From: Pseudonocardia kunmingensis
GTDB taxonomy: Bacteria > Actinomycetota > Actinomycetes > Mycobacteriales > Pseudonocardiaceae
Assembly (NCBI RefSeq): GCF_006716445.1
Contig: NZ_VFPA01000003.1
Span: 310,001 to 374,000 of the forward strand
Direction: 5' to 3'
DNA: 64,000 bases
This document shows positions 51,210-60,652 of this stretch, in pieces. The stretch's first letter is position 1, and every line of letters starts with the position of its first letter. The position numbers and the translations under genes were made by a program. The notes below the pieces were generated by a model, which saw only the letters and a list, made by a program, of their open reading frames with translations, searched no databases and was not told the origin of the DNA.

Positions 51210-52387
51210 AGGTCCTCGGCATGATCTCCGGGACGTCGCACGACGGGATCGACGCCGCCGTGGTCGACTTCCGGATCCGCGGCGACGCGCTGCACGGGCA
51301 GGTCGAGGCCACCTCGAGCACCCCCTACGACCCGGCGCTGCGCGCGCGGATCCTCGCCGCGCTGCCACCGGCCGCCACGACGCTGGCCGAGGTGTGCGAG
51401 CTGGACACGCTCATCGGGCAGGCGTTCGCCGACGCGGCGGAGAAGACGGCGGCGGCCGCGCCCGTCGACGCGGTGTGCTCGCACGGGCAGACCGTCTTCC
51501 ACTGGGTGGCCCGCGGGCACGCGCTCGGCACGCTGCAGCTGGGGCAGCCCGCGTGGATCGCCGAGCGGCTCGGCGTGCCCGTCGTCGCCGACGTCCGGAT
51601 CCGCGACATCGCGGTCGGCGGCCACGGGGCGCCGCTGGTGTCCTACCTCGACACCCTGCTGCTCGGCGCGCTGCCAGGGCGGCCCGCCGCGCTGAACCTC
51701 GGCGGCATCGCCAACATGACCGTGCCCGGCGCGACCGGCGGGCCGCTGGCATGGGACATCGGCCCGGCGAACGCCCTGGTCGACGCGGCCGTGCTGCGCA
51801 CCGGCGCGCACCCAGCGGGTTACGACGCCGACGGCGCGCTCGCCGCGCGCGGCCGGGTCGACGAGGTCCTGCTCGCCGACCTGCTAGCCGAGCCCTACTA
51901 CCGGCTGCCCGCCCCGAAGAGCACCGGCAAGGAGCTGTTCCACGACGGCTACCTGACCGCCGCGCTCGCCCGGCACGCCCGTGCCGTCGAGCCGGTCGAC
52001 CTGATCGCCACGCTCATCGCGCTCACCGCGCAGACGGTGGCCGACGCGGTGCGCGCCGCCGGCGTCGACACCCTCGTCGTCTCCGGCGGCGGGTGCGCGA
52101 ACCCCACGATGATGCGCATGCTCGCCGACCGCATCCCCGGCGTGCGCCTCGCGACCTCCGCCGAGCTCGGCGCGCCGCCGTCGGACAAGGAGGCGATCGC
52201 GTTCGCGCTGATCGGCTGGCAGACGCTGCACGGGCTCCCGGCGACGCTGCCCACGGCCACCGGCGCGTCCGCGCCCCGCGTGCTCGGCGCGATCACCCCC
52301 GGCGCCGGACCGCTGCGCCTGCCGGACCCGCTGACCGGCCCGCCCGCGTCGCTGCGGCTGACCGTCGCCGAGGGGGTCGCGGGGTGA
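51206..52387 (+). CDS. anmK: Anhydro-N-acetylmuramic acid kinase
   Basis: 393 residues from GTG at 51206. ASKHA-fold kinase: MISGTSHDGIDAAVVDF (ATP loop), CSHGQTVFHW, LNLGGIANMTVPG, WDIGPANALVDAAV and LVVSGGGCANPTMMRMLADR. It opens and phosphorylates 1,6-anhydro-MurNAc to MurNAc-6-phosphate, the MurQ substrate. Its presence implies the cell handles anhydro-muropeptides (lytic-transglycosylase products). It overlaps both neighbours by four bases. Confidence 0.95.
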   Translation: MKVLGMISGTSHDGIDAAVVDFRIRGDALHGQVEATSSTPYDPALRARILAALPPAATTLAEVCELDTLIGQAFADAAEKTAAAAPVDAVCSHGQTVFHWVARGHALGTLQLGQPAWIAERLGVPVVADVRIRDIAVGGHGAPLVSYLDTLLLGALPGRPAALNLGGIANMTVPGATGGPLAWDIGPANALVDAAVLRTGAHPAGYDADGALAARGRVDEVLLADLLAEPYYRLPAPKSTGKELFHDGYLTAALARHARAVEPVDLIATLIALTAQTVADAVRAAGVDTLVVSGGGCANPTMMRMLADRIPGVRLATSAELGAPPSDKEAIAFALIGWQTLHGLPATLPTATGASAPRVLGAITPGAGPLRLPDPLTGPPASLRLTVAEGVAG

Positions 52388-53394
52388 GGACGGAGCCGAC
52401 GACCGCCGCGGCGGTCCCGACGACGGGGGACGCCCCCGTGCTCGAGGTCCGCGACCTGGCCGTGGCCGCGGGCCGCCGCCGTCCCGTCGAGATCGTGCAC
52501 GGCATCGACCTCACGCTGAGCCGTGGCGAGACCGTCGGGGTCGTCGGGGAGAGCGGGTCGGGCAAGTCCGTCACGATGCTGGCCCTGATGCGGCTGCTCG
52601 GCGACCCGCTGCACATCAGCCGCGGACGCGTGCAGTTCCAGGGCCGCGACCTCGCCGGCTTGAGCGAGCCGGAGATGCGCGCGCTGCGGGGACGCGAGAT
52701 CGCGATGGTCTACCAGGACCCGATGACGTCGTTGAACCCCTTCATGCGCGTGGGCGACCAGGTCGGGGAGGCCCTGCGCGTGCACGGCGTCGACGCCGAC
52801 GCGGCCAGGGCGCGCACGCTGGAGCTGTTCACGCGGGTCGGGATCCCCGACCCGCAGCGCACGAGCCGCTCCTACCCGCACGAGTTCTCGGGTGGAATGC
52901 GGCAGCGCGTGGTCATCGCGATGGCGCTCGCCCTGCGCCCCACCCTCCTGATCGCCGACGAGCCCACCACCGCGCTCGACGTCACCATCCAGCAGCAGAT
53001 CCTCGCGCTCGTCGCCGAGCTGCAGCGCGAGATGGGCATGACCACGATCTGGGTCACCCACGACCTGGGCGTGGTCGCGCGGCTGGTCGAGCGGGTGGTC
53101 GTGATGTACGGCGGGCACGTCGTGGAGGACGCGCCGGTGCGGCAGGTCTTCGCCGCACCGCAGCACCCCTACACCGAGCGGCTGCTGGCGTCGCTGCCCA
53201 ACCCGGCCGACGACGCCCGTCCCCCGCTCGCCCAGATCCCCGGCAGGCCGCCGCTGCCCACCGAGCACGTGCAGGGGTGCGCCTTCCGGCCCCGCTGCCC
53301 CCAGGCCCGCGACGTCTGCCGGGAGCAGCCGCCACTGCTGGAACGTGCGGCCGGGCGCGCCGCGTGCTGGGTGGCTCCCGAGGAGTGGACGTGA
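52384..53394 (+). CDS. ABC importer ATPase, DppD-type (muropeptide operon)
   Basis: 336 residues from GTG at 52384. Walker A GESGSGKSVT, signature FSGGMRQRVVIAMAL, Walker B LLIADEPTTALD and the cysteine-containing C-terminal motif (VQGCAFRPRCPQA) are present. Powers uptake with the DppF-type partner, whose ATG overlaps its stop (TGATG). Confidence 0.92.
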   Translation: MRTEPTTAAAVPTTGDAPVLEVRDLAVAAGRRRPVEIVHGIDLTLSRGETVGVVGESGSGKSVTMLALMRLLGDPLHISRGRVQFQGRDLAGLSEPEMRALRGREIAMVYQDPMTSLNPFMRVGDQVGEALRVHGVDADAARARTLELFTRVGIPDPQRTSRSYPHEFSGGMRQRVVIAMALALRPTLLIADEPTTALDVTIQQQILALVAELQREMGMTTIWVTHDLGVVARLVERVVVMYGGHVVEDAPVRQVFAAPQHPYTERLLASLPNPADDARPPLAQIPGRPPLPTEHVQGCAFRPRCPQARDVCREQPPLLERAAGRAACWVAPEEWT

Positions 53395-54365
53395 TGCTCG
53401 AGGCCACTGACCTGGTCAAACGCTTCCCGGTGCGCGACTCGGACGCCGTCGTGCACGCCCTCAACGGGGTGTCGCTGACCCTGGACGCCGGCGAGACGCT
53501 GGGCATCGTCGGCGAGTCCGGCTGCGGGAAGTCGACGCTCGCGAAGGTGCTGGTGCGCCTGGAGGACCCGACGTCCGGGCGCGTCGTGCTCGACGGCGTC
53601 GACCTCACGGCGCTGCGGGGCCGGAAGCTGCGCGAGCAGCGGCGGCGGATCCAGATGGTCTTCCAGGACCCGTACTCCTCGCTCGACCCGCGCCAGTCGG
53701 TGGGCGGCGCGCTCGAGGAGGTGCTCGCCGTCCACCGCATCGGCGCCACCGCGCGCGACCGCACCCGACGCGTCGGCGAGCTGCTCGACCTCGTCGGGCT
53801 CTCGCAGGCCTTCGCCCAGCGGCTGCCGCACGAGATGTCCGGCGGGCAGCGCCAGCGCGTCGGCATCGCCCGTGCCCTCGCCGTGGCGCCGCGCGTCCTG
53901 CTGCTGGACGAGCCGGTGTCCGCCCTGGACGTCTCCGTGCGCGCCGAGGTGATGAACCTGCTGGTGCACCTGCGTGCCGAGCTGCAGCTGGCCTACGTCT
54001 TCATCAGCCACGACGTGGCGATGGTCCGCCAGATCAGCGACCGCGTCGCCGTCATGTACTTCGGGCGGGTCGTCGAGGACGGCGGGTGGAAGGACGTGCT
54101 GGACCACCCGCTGCACCCCTACACGGCCGGGCTGCGCGGCGCGGTCCCCGTGCCGGACCCGACGCTGGCCCAGCCGCTCGCGGCCACCGTCGTCGGCGAG
54201 GTGCCCAACCCCGTCTCCCCGCCGTCGGGCTGCCCGTTCCACCCGCGCTGCCCAGTGGCAGAGGACGTCTGCCGCGCCGACCTCCCGCTGCTGGGCGAGA
54301 TCCGCCCCGGGCACCGGGCGGCCTGCCACGTGGCAGCGGCCGCGTCGCTGCCGGCCATCCTGTGA
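53394..54365 (+). CDS. ABC importer ATPase, DppF-type (muropeptide operon)
   Basis: 323 residues from ATG at 53394 (a GTG directly before it is possible). Walker A GESGCGKST, signature MSGGQRQRVGIARAL, Walker B LLLDEPVSALD and the C-terminal SGCPFHPRCPVAEDVC motif are intact. The second ATPase of the importer. Confidence 0.92.
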   Translation: MLEATDLVKRFPVRDSDAVVHALNGVSLTLDAGETLGIVGESGCGKSTLAKVLVRLEDPTSGRVVLDGVDLTALRGRKLREQRRRIQMVFQDPYSSLDPRQSVGGALEEVLAVHRIGATARDRTRRVGELLDLVGLSQAFAQRLPHEMSGGQRQRVGIARALAVAPRVLLLDEPVSALDVSVRAEVMNLLVHLRAELQLAYVFISHDVAMVRQISDRVAVMYFGRVVEDGGWKDVLDHPLHPYTAGLRGAVPVPDPTLAQPLAATVVGEVPNPVSPPSGCPFHPRCPVAEDVCRADLPLLGEIRPGHRAACHVAAAASLPAIL

Positions 54366-54814
54366 TCCGGGCGGCCCGAGCGGAGGACCTCGACCCGGTC
54401 GTCGACGTGTTCCTCGCCTGCTGGACGACGAGCTACGCCGCGTTCGACCCGCCCGCGATGGACCGCGACCGCGCCACCGCGCTGTGGCGGGCCGCGCTCG
54501 CGGGATCGGCGGCGTTCGTCGCCGACGACGGCGCCGTCGTCGGGGTCGCCCGCTGCTCGGTGGCCGACGCGCGGGTCGAGAGCCTCTACGTCCACCCGCG
54601 CGCCCAGGGCGGCGGGCTGGGAGCGCGGTTGCTGGAGGCGTGCCTGGGCCACCTGCGGGAGGCCGGGGCGGGCACCGCCGCGCTGTGGGTGTTCGCGCCG
54701 AACGCTCCGGCCCGCGCGTTCTACGAGCGGCAGGGGTGGCGGCCGACCGGGCGCGAGCGCGTCGAGGCGGAGTACGGCGTGCCGGAGATCGAGCTCGAGC
54801 GGGCGCTCGCATGA
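54362..54814 (+). CDS. GNAT-family N-acetyltransferase in the muropeptide operon
   Basis: 150 residues from GTG at 54362, overlapping the ATPase stop. The acetyl-CoA loop is HPRAQGGGLGARLLEACL, and ARAFYERQGW closes the fold. The position inside a muropeptide operon suggests it acetylates an amino sugar, a released peptide or an amino acid, but nothing fixes the acceptor. Coupled by ATGA to the serine hydrolase gene. Confidence 0.85.
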   Translation: MIRAARAEDLDPVVDVFLACWTTSYAAFDPPAMDRDRATALWRAALAGSAAFVADDGAVVGVARCSVADARVESLYVHPRAQGGGLGARLLEACLGHLREAGAGTAALWVFAPNAPARAFYERQGWRPTGRERVEAEYGVPEIELERALA

Positions 54815-55908
54815 TCGGCCTCTCCGAGGTCGTGCGCGGGATCGTCGCCCCACCCGGCCCGCCCGGGGCCTGCCTCGCGGTGCGGGCGCCCGGCGTCGAC
54901 GCGGTCGCGGTGACGGGGCACCGGCAGGTGTCCGGCGTGCCCGAGCCGCTCCCGATGACCGTCGCCACCAGCCACGACCTCGCGTCCGTGACGAAGGTGG
55001 CCGCCACGACGACGGCACTGCTGGCGCTCGCCTCCTCACGCGAGCTCGACCTGGCCGACCCCGTTCGCCGGTTCCTGCCGGGCGTCGGCCCGATGACGCT
55101 CGACGACCTGCTGCTGCACCGCGCAGGGCTGTGGGAGTGGTGGCCGACGTACTGCGACGTCGGCGGCCCGGAGGAGGGCGCCGCGCTGGTGCGGGAGCTG
55201 CCCCTGCGCTATCCGCCCCGCACCGGGCGGCACTACTCCGACCTGGGGTTCATGCTGCTCGGGCAGGTCGTCGAAGCGGCCGCGGGTGCGTCGCTGCCTG
55301 CGGCCGTGACCGAGCTGGTGCTCGACGCGGCGGGCACGGAGCGCACCGCGTTCGCGGCGCCGGTGGGCGCCGAGGTCGCGGCGGGCGGGCTGGGCGACAC
55401 GATCGAGAAGGAGATGCTCGACACCGGCTCCCCCTACCCGGTGCCGCGCTCGGGCGCCGACTTCGCCGGCTGGCGCGACCACGTCCTGGTCGGCGAGGTC
55501 GACGACGGCAACGCGTTCCACACGTTCGGCGGGGTGTCCGGGCACGCCGGGCTGTTCTCCGACGTCGAGGACCTGCTGCGGATCGGCGGCGCGCTGTGCC
55601 GCAGCACGTCCGGGGACGGCCCCTGGGACGCGGCGGCGACGGCGGCGTTCCTGGCCTGCGGGCCCGACCCGGGCCAGTCGCGCGGGTTCCGCTCGTGGCC
55701 GACGACGGCCGGTGGCTGCACCACCACGGCGTTCGGCCACCCGGGCTTCACCGGCACGACGATCGCCGTGCTGCCGCGGCACGGGGCGACCGTCGTGCTG
55801 GCGACGAACCGGCTGCACGTCAGCGGGCCGCCGGTGCCGAACGAGATCCTGTGGCGGCCTGCGCTCGACGCCGCGCACGCACTGCTGCACGCGCAGGCAC
55901 CCGCCTGA
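54811..55908 (+). CDS. Beta-lactamase-fold serine hydrolase, possible AmiE-like muramyl amidase
   Basis: 365 residues. S59-V-T-K62 is the SxxK nucleophile motif (DLASVTKVAA), RHYSDLGFMLLG supplies the tyrosine, and GHPGFTGTTIAV stands where class C enzymes have KTG. No signal peptide. In Bacillus subtilis the mur operon contains a hydrolase of this family (AmiE) that removes the peptide from MurNAc-peptides; by analogy this enzyme may free anhydro-MurNAc for AnmK after import. An esterase or D-peptidase role is possible. Confidence 0.82.
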   Translation: MIGLSEVVRGIVAPPGPPGACLAVRAPGVDAVAVTGHRQVSGVPEPLPMTVATSHDLASVTKVAATTTALLALASSRELDLADPVRRFLPGVGPMTLDDLLLHRAGLWEWWPTYCDVGGPEEGAALVRELPLRYPPRTGRHYSDLGFMLLGQVVEAAAGASLPAAVTELVLDAAGTERTAFAAPVGAEVAAGGLGDTIEKEMLDTGSPYPVPRSGADFAGWRDHVLVGEVDDGNAFHTFGGVSGHAGLFSDVEDLLRIGGALCRSTSGDGPWDAAATAAFLACGPDPGQSRGFRSWPTTAGGCTTTAFGHPGFTGTTIAVLPRHGATVVLATNRLHVSGPPVPNEILWRPALDAAHALLHAQAPA

Positions 55909-55926
55909 TCCGACGGGACCCGCGGA

Positions 55927-56430
55927 TCAGAGGCCGACGGCCTGGAGGCACCCGGCGAGGAAGGCCAGGATGCTGCTGAGCACCCCGCCACCCGCGGGCG
56001 GAGCGGCCGCGCCCGGGGAGCCAGGGGCCGGGGCGGTGGCACTCGCGCCGGTGGCGGCGGTGCCGCCACCGGTGGCCGCGCTGCCGGTGCCCGCGCTGCT
56101 GGTGCTCGCGCTGCTGGTGCCTGCGCTGCGGGACGACCCGCTGGTCGCCGCGGCGCCACCCGTGCCACCGGCCGCCCCGCCGCCGGACGCGGCTGCGCCA
56201 CCCTGCTGGATGAGCCGGCACAGCATGTCGAGCGGACCCGCTGCCGTCGAGGAGTCGCTCCCACCGGAGCCGGAGCCCGCCGCGGAATCGCTGCACCCAC
56301 TGCCCTGCTGGGTCCCCACGGTGCCGGCCACGGCCGGCCCGGCGGGCGCCGCGACGGCGGTCCCCGACCCGACGAACAGGGCCGCCAGCACCACCGCGGA
56401 CCCACCCGCGAAGCGCACCACTCGCCTCAT
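55927..56430 (-). CDS. Secreted Ser/Gly/Ala-rich low-complexity protein
   Basis: 167 residues. A clear signal peptide (FAGGSAVVLAALFVGSGTAV, cleavage after AVAA) is followed by a Cys-containing segment (GSGCSDSAAG; PLDMLCRLIQQGG), about 60 residues of S/G/A/T repeats, and a hydrophobic C-terminus (VLSSILAFLAGCLQAVGL). No family recognised. Possibly a small cell-surface protein with a terminal hydrophobic anchor. Convergent with the muropeptide operon and 18 bases from it. Confidence 0.6.
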   Translation of the reverse strand: MRRVVRFAGGSAVVLAALFVGSGTAVAAPAGPAVAGTVGTQQGSGCSDSAAGSGSGGSDSSTAAGPLDMLCRLIQQGGAAASGGGAAGGTGGAAATSGSSRSAGTSSASTSSAGTGSAATGGGTAATGASATAPAPGSPGAAAPPAGGGVLSSILAFLAGCLQAVGL

Positions 56431-56554
56431 GTCCCACCCCCGTCGCCCCACGTGCCCGTCGCCCCACCCCACGTGATCACCGCAACGGTACCGCCGCAGA
56501 TCCGGGCCGGGCAACGCAGCGGCCACGGAGGCGAGCCGGACCGCACAGACCGGA

Positions 56555-56594
56555 TGGAGGCCGCACACAGCGCCGGGCACGTGTGCGGCCTCCA
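56555..56594. terminator. Hairpin after the aldo/keto reductase gene
   Basis: TGGAGGCCGCACAC at 56555-56568 pairs exactly with 56581-56594, with a 12-base loop; the outer CCGG/CCGG extends the stem past a one-base bulge. It lies 18 bases past the reductase stop and before the secreted-protein promoter. Confidence 0.65.
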
Positions 56595-56612
56595 CCGGAT
56601 GTGTGTCGTCGA

Positions 56613-57664
<1,052 letters not shown>

Positions 57665-57665
<1 letters not shown>

Positions 57666-57814
57666 CAGGCCTCTCCTGTTCGTCCCGGCCCGAACCGGCG
57701 GACGCCGATCGGCCGGGTCCTGCTCGGAACGAGCACTGTCAGTTCGGGGTGATCACGTTCGACGAGCGCGACCGCGCGCGAGGGATGGCCGGGGTTGCCC
57801 TCGAACATGTCCCA
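57665..57814 (-). pseudogene. Detached C-terminal piece of the UlaG-like hydrolase
   Basis: 49 codons reading WDMFEGNPGHPSRAVALVER, then DHPELTVLVPSRTRP and a short tail to the stop. This is the usual end of UlaG-like metallo-hydrolases, whose last motif runs VPMH-WDMF-GNPG. The matching first part, ending exactly VLVPMH, lies on the opposite strand at 58618-59325. Together they would make a 285-residue protein with nothing missing. Confidence 0.75.
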
Positions 57815-58010
57815 CCCGCACCCGGTCACGCACCTTGCCGCCCAGCAGCTTGTACACCGGCAGCCCCGCGGCCTTACCCGCCACGTCCCACAACGCGATC
57901 TCGATCGCCGACACCGCCGCACCCCACGGCTTGAACCCGGCGAACCGCCGGATCTTCAGCAGACACCGCTCCACGTCGGTGGGATCCTCACCGACCAGGA
58001 AGTCCCGGTA
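57813..58010 (-). pseudogene. Middle piece of an enolase-superfamily (MR/MLE) gene
   Basis: 66 codons: YRDFLVGEDPTDVERCLLKI, then FAGFKPWGAAVSAIEIALWD and VAGKAAGLPVYKLLGGKVRD, ending RVRV. This is the end of the MR/MLE N-terminal capping domain and entry into the barrel. It would continue the N-terminal piece at 59325-59456 without a gap (VVEM-YRDF). The following ~80 codons of the family are absent; the sequence jumps to the UlaG-like tail at 57814, sharing two bases. Confidence 0.8.
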
Positions 58011-58621
58011 TGGAGGTGCTCGGGGACGAGGTGGGGCTGGCGCTGGATGCCGGGCCGGGGTTCACCGTGTCCGACTCCATCCGGTTGTTGCGGGCGTTGG
58101 AGCCGCTGAACCTGATGTGGGTGGAGGACCTGCTGACCGGTGACTACGTGCCGTGGGTGCACGCCGAGCAGTACCGGGAGGTGACGGTCGCGACGAGCAC
58201 GCCGACGCATACCGGCGAGCAGGTCTACCTGCGGCAGAACTTCAAGGACCTGGTCTCGACGCAGGCGGTGCGGGTGGTCGGGCCGGATCCGTGTGACGTG
58301 GGTGGGATCGCGGAGTTGAAGTGGGTGGCCGAGTACGCGGACCTGCACGGGGTGCAGATCGCCCCGCACGGGGTGTTGGACGGGGTGTTCGGGCTGGCGG
58401 CGCTGGTGCAGGTGTGTGCGACGTTGCCGGACAACTTCATCGCGTTCGAGTACCCGGTGGCGCGCCCGGAGTGGTGGTACTCGATCGTGACGGGGCTGCC
58501 GGAGCGGATCGTGGTGGACGGGTTCGTCGAGGTGTGGGACCGGCCGGGGCTGGGGGTCGAGTTCGACCGGGAGGCCGCGAAGGCCCACCTGCGCCCCGGC
58601 GACGAGGAGTTCTTCGCATGA
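58010..58621 (+). pseudogene. C-terminal piece of the MR/MLE gene, inverted
   Basis: 203 codons from GLALDAGPGFTVSDSIRLLR through LMWVEDLLTGDYVPWVHAEQ, STPTHTGEQVYLRQNFKDLV, VGPDPCDVGGIAELKWVAEY and APHGVLDG to the family C-terminus. The metal-binding E/D residues of the barrel are present. An ATG happens to begin the piece, so it is an open frame, but it lacks the capping domain and the first barrel strands. It sits on the plus strand, opposite to the other two pieces. Overlaps the next gene by four bases, preserving the original operon join. Confidence 0.8.
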
Positions 58622-59325
58622 CCCGGGCCTGGTCCTTCGCCGACGCCGCGGCGGCGCCGCTCCCCGACGGCGAGGTGCTGCTGTGGTGGCTGGGGCAGGC
58701 CGGGTTCCTGCTCCGTGGGGGCGGCGCGACGGTGCTGGTCGATCCCTACCTGACCCCGACGGGGGCGCGGCGGTTCCCGCCGCCGTTCGCGGCGGCCGAT
58801 GCGGCGGGCGTCGACGCGGTGCTGGTGACCCACGAGCACGGCGACCACCTCGACGTCGACGTGGCCCGCGCCTTCGCCGAGGCGGCGTCGACCGCGAGGT
58901 GGGTGGTGCCGGAGCCGGTGGTCGAGCGGCTCGTCTCGCTCGGGATCCGGCGGGACCTCGTCGAACCCGCCCGGCCGGGCAGGCCGCTCACCGTCGGTGC
59001 GGTGCGGGTCGACCCGCTGCCCGCCCACCACGGCATCGACATGGCGGACGCCTACGGCACCGGTGCGGAGGGCCCGGGCGGGCCTGCGCGCTTCCTCGGC
59101 TACGTCCTCGACCTCGCCGGCACGCGGGTCTACCACTCGGGGGACTGCATCGACTACGCCGGGCTCGGCGACGAGCTCACCCGGCTGGGCGTGCACGTCG
59201 TGCTGCTGCCGATCAACGGCAGGGACGCCGAGCGGGAGGCCCGCAACATCGTCGGCAACATGTCCGCGGAGGAGGCGGTCGACCTCGCCGCCCGCGCGGG
59301 TGCCGAGGTCCTCGTCCCCATGCAC
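58618..59325 (+). pseudogene. UlaG-like metallo-beta-lactamase-fold hydrolase, missing its own C-terminus
   Basis: 236 native codons from ATG at 58618. The metal site HEHGDHLD (in VLVTHEHGDHLDVDV) and the second region VYHSGDCIDYAGLGDELTRL are intact, ending VLVPMH. UlaG-like enzymes hydrolyse sugar lactones. Past 59325 the frame stays open to TAA at 59494-59496, but this 57-residue tail is only the antisense of the MR/MLE N-terminal piece. The true tail is at 57665-57814. Whether the chimera folds is unknown. Confidence 0.78.
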
Positions 59326-59456
59326 ATCTCCACCACCGGGCGCATGTACGGCTTGGACGACTCGATCTCACCGAACCCGTCGACCCCCTCGTCGGTCACG
59401 ATCCGCACGATCGGGCTGTCACCGATCACCGCGCACCTCAGGTCGACGATCCGCAT
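59325..59456 (-). pseudogene. N-terminal piece of the MR/MLE gene
   Basis: 44 codons from ATG at 59456, preceded by GGAGGAG: MRIVDLRCAVIGDSPIVRIV, then TDEGVDGFGEIESSKPYMRP and VVEM. This is the standard opening of MR/MLE (sugar-acid dehydratase/cycloisomerase) enzymes. It stops at 59325, where the inverted hydrolase begins; the two share the bases AC at 59324-59325. Its promoter is divergent from the glucose-dehydrogenase-type gene. Confidence 0.8.
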
Positions 59457-59492
59457 CCGCTCGCTCCTCCGCATCGAGACCTTCAGCCTATG

Positions 59493-59502
59493 TTAAGTTC
59501 AG
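59493..59502. promoter_or_regulatory. Candidate ROK-regulator motif, copy 1
   Basis: TTAAGTTCAG lies in an AT-rich divergent promoter between the MR/MLE start and the dehydrogenase gene. A similar TTAGGTTGAG lies before the SDR gene at 62818, so the two flank the ROK regulator gene. Shared pattern TTARGTTSAG. Function inferred. Confidence 0.35.
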
Positions 59503-59550
59503 ATACAAAACTAGTCGACCGACCGCTCGGGTACGAGAGGAGATCTCCAC

Positions 59551-60582
59551 GTGCGTGCGCTGAGCGTCCGACGTCGCGGAGACGCCGGCGAGCTCGTCCT
59601 CGGTGACGTCCCCGAGCCGCTGCTCGAGGACGGGGAGATCCTCGTCGAGGCGGTGGCGGTCGGCGTCTGCGGTACCGACCGCGAGATCGTCGCGGCCGGG
59701 CCGCGGCGCCCACCCGAGGGCCGCGACGCGCTCGTCGTCGGCCACGAGTCGTTGGGCCGGGTCCTGGAGGCGCCTGCGACCGCAGGGGTGGCGCCCGGGG
59801 ATCTCGTCGTGGGCATCGTCCGCCGCCCGGACCCGGTCCCCTGCCCGTTCTGCGCGACGGGCCGGTTCGACCTCTGCGAGAACGGCCGGTACACCGAGCG
59901 CGGCATCCTCGGCCGCGACGGGTTCGCCTCCGAACGCTTCCGGCTGGAGCCCGAGTACGCGGTCCGGGTCGATCCCGCCCTCGGCCTGGCCGGCGTGCTC
60001 GTCGAGCCCGCCAGCGTGGTCGCGAAGGCGTGGGAGCAGCTGGACCACGCCGCGCGCCGCCCCCCGCGCCGCGCGCTGGTGCTGGGCGCCGGGCCGATCG
60101 GCCTGCTCGCCGCCCTGCTCGGCACGCAGCGCGGGCTGGAGGTCCACGTGGTGGACCGCGTGGCGCACGGACCCAAGCGGCGGCAGGCAGAGGCCCTGGG
60201 CGCGATCTACCACACCTCCACCGACCAGCTCGACGGCGTGTTCGACGCCGTCGTGGAATGCTGCGGCGCCCTCGTGGCCGAGGCGGTCGCGCGCACCGCG
60301 CCCGGCGGGGCGGCCTGCCTGGTCGGCGTGGGCGACATCCGCTCGGCGGGAACCGTGGACCTGGCCGCGCTGACCCGGGACCTGGTCTCCGGGAACAAGA
60401 TCGTGATGGGCACGGTCAACTCGAACCGCTGCCACTTCGAGGCGGGTCACGACGCCCTCCGCCGGGCCGGGGCCGCGTGGGCGGGCGGCCTGCTCACCGG
60501 CCAGGTCGGGCTGGAAGCCTGGTCCGGGGCGTTCGCGAGCGACCCCGGCGGGATCAAGTCGGTCATCCGCATCGGCTCATGA
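59551..60582 (+). CDS. Glucose 1-dehydrogenase-type zinc alcohol dehydrogenase
   Basis: 343 residues from GTG at 59551 (GAGAGGAG ahead). Catalytic zinc ligands in VGVCGTDREI and VVGHESLGRV, structural cysteines in PCPFCATGRFDLCENGRYTE, NAD(P) fold at LVLGAGPIGLLAALLG, and the glucose-dehydrogenase-type C-terminus MGTVNSNRCHFEAGHDAL. It oxidises an aldose such as glucose or galactose to the lactone, which a UlaG-like lactonase and an MR/MLE dehydratase could process next. That is the pathway suggested by its neighbours. Confidence 0.87.
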   Translation: MRALSVRRRGDAGELVLGDVPEPLLEDGEILVEAVAVGVCGTDREIVAAGPRRPPEGRDALVVGHESLGRVLEAPATAGVAPGDLVVGIVRRPDPVPCPFCATGRFDLCENGRYTERGILGRDGFASERFRLEPEYAVRVDPALGLAGVLVEPASVVAKAWEQLDHAARRPPRRALVLGAGPIGLLAALLGTQRGLEVHVVDRVAHGPKRRQAEALGAIYHTSTDQLDGVFDAVVECCGALVAEAVARTAPGGAACLVGVGDIRSAGTVDLAALTRDLVSGNKIVMGTVNSNRCHFEAGHDALRRAGAAWAGGLLTGQVGLEAWSGAFASDPGGIKSVIRIGS

Positions 60583-60652
60583 CACCGCTCCACCCCGCAG
60601 GCAGCGGGGCGCGCCGCTGTGCGACAGTCGCCTCTCGGACCCGTTCGCAGGG

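Noticed and set aside
58618..59496. Intact 292-residue UlaG-like hydrolase
   Set aside because: The last 57 residues are only the antisense of an MR/MLE start, and the genuine C-terminus is found on the other strand at 57665-57814.
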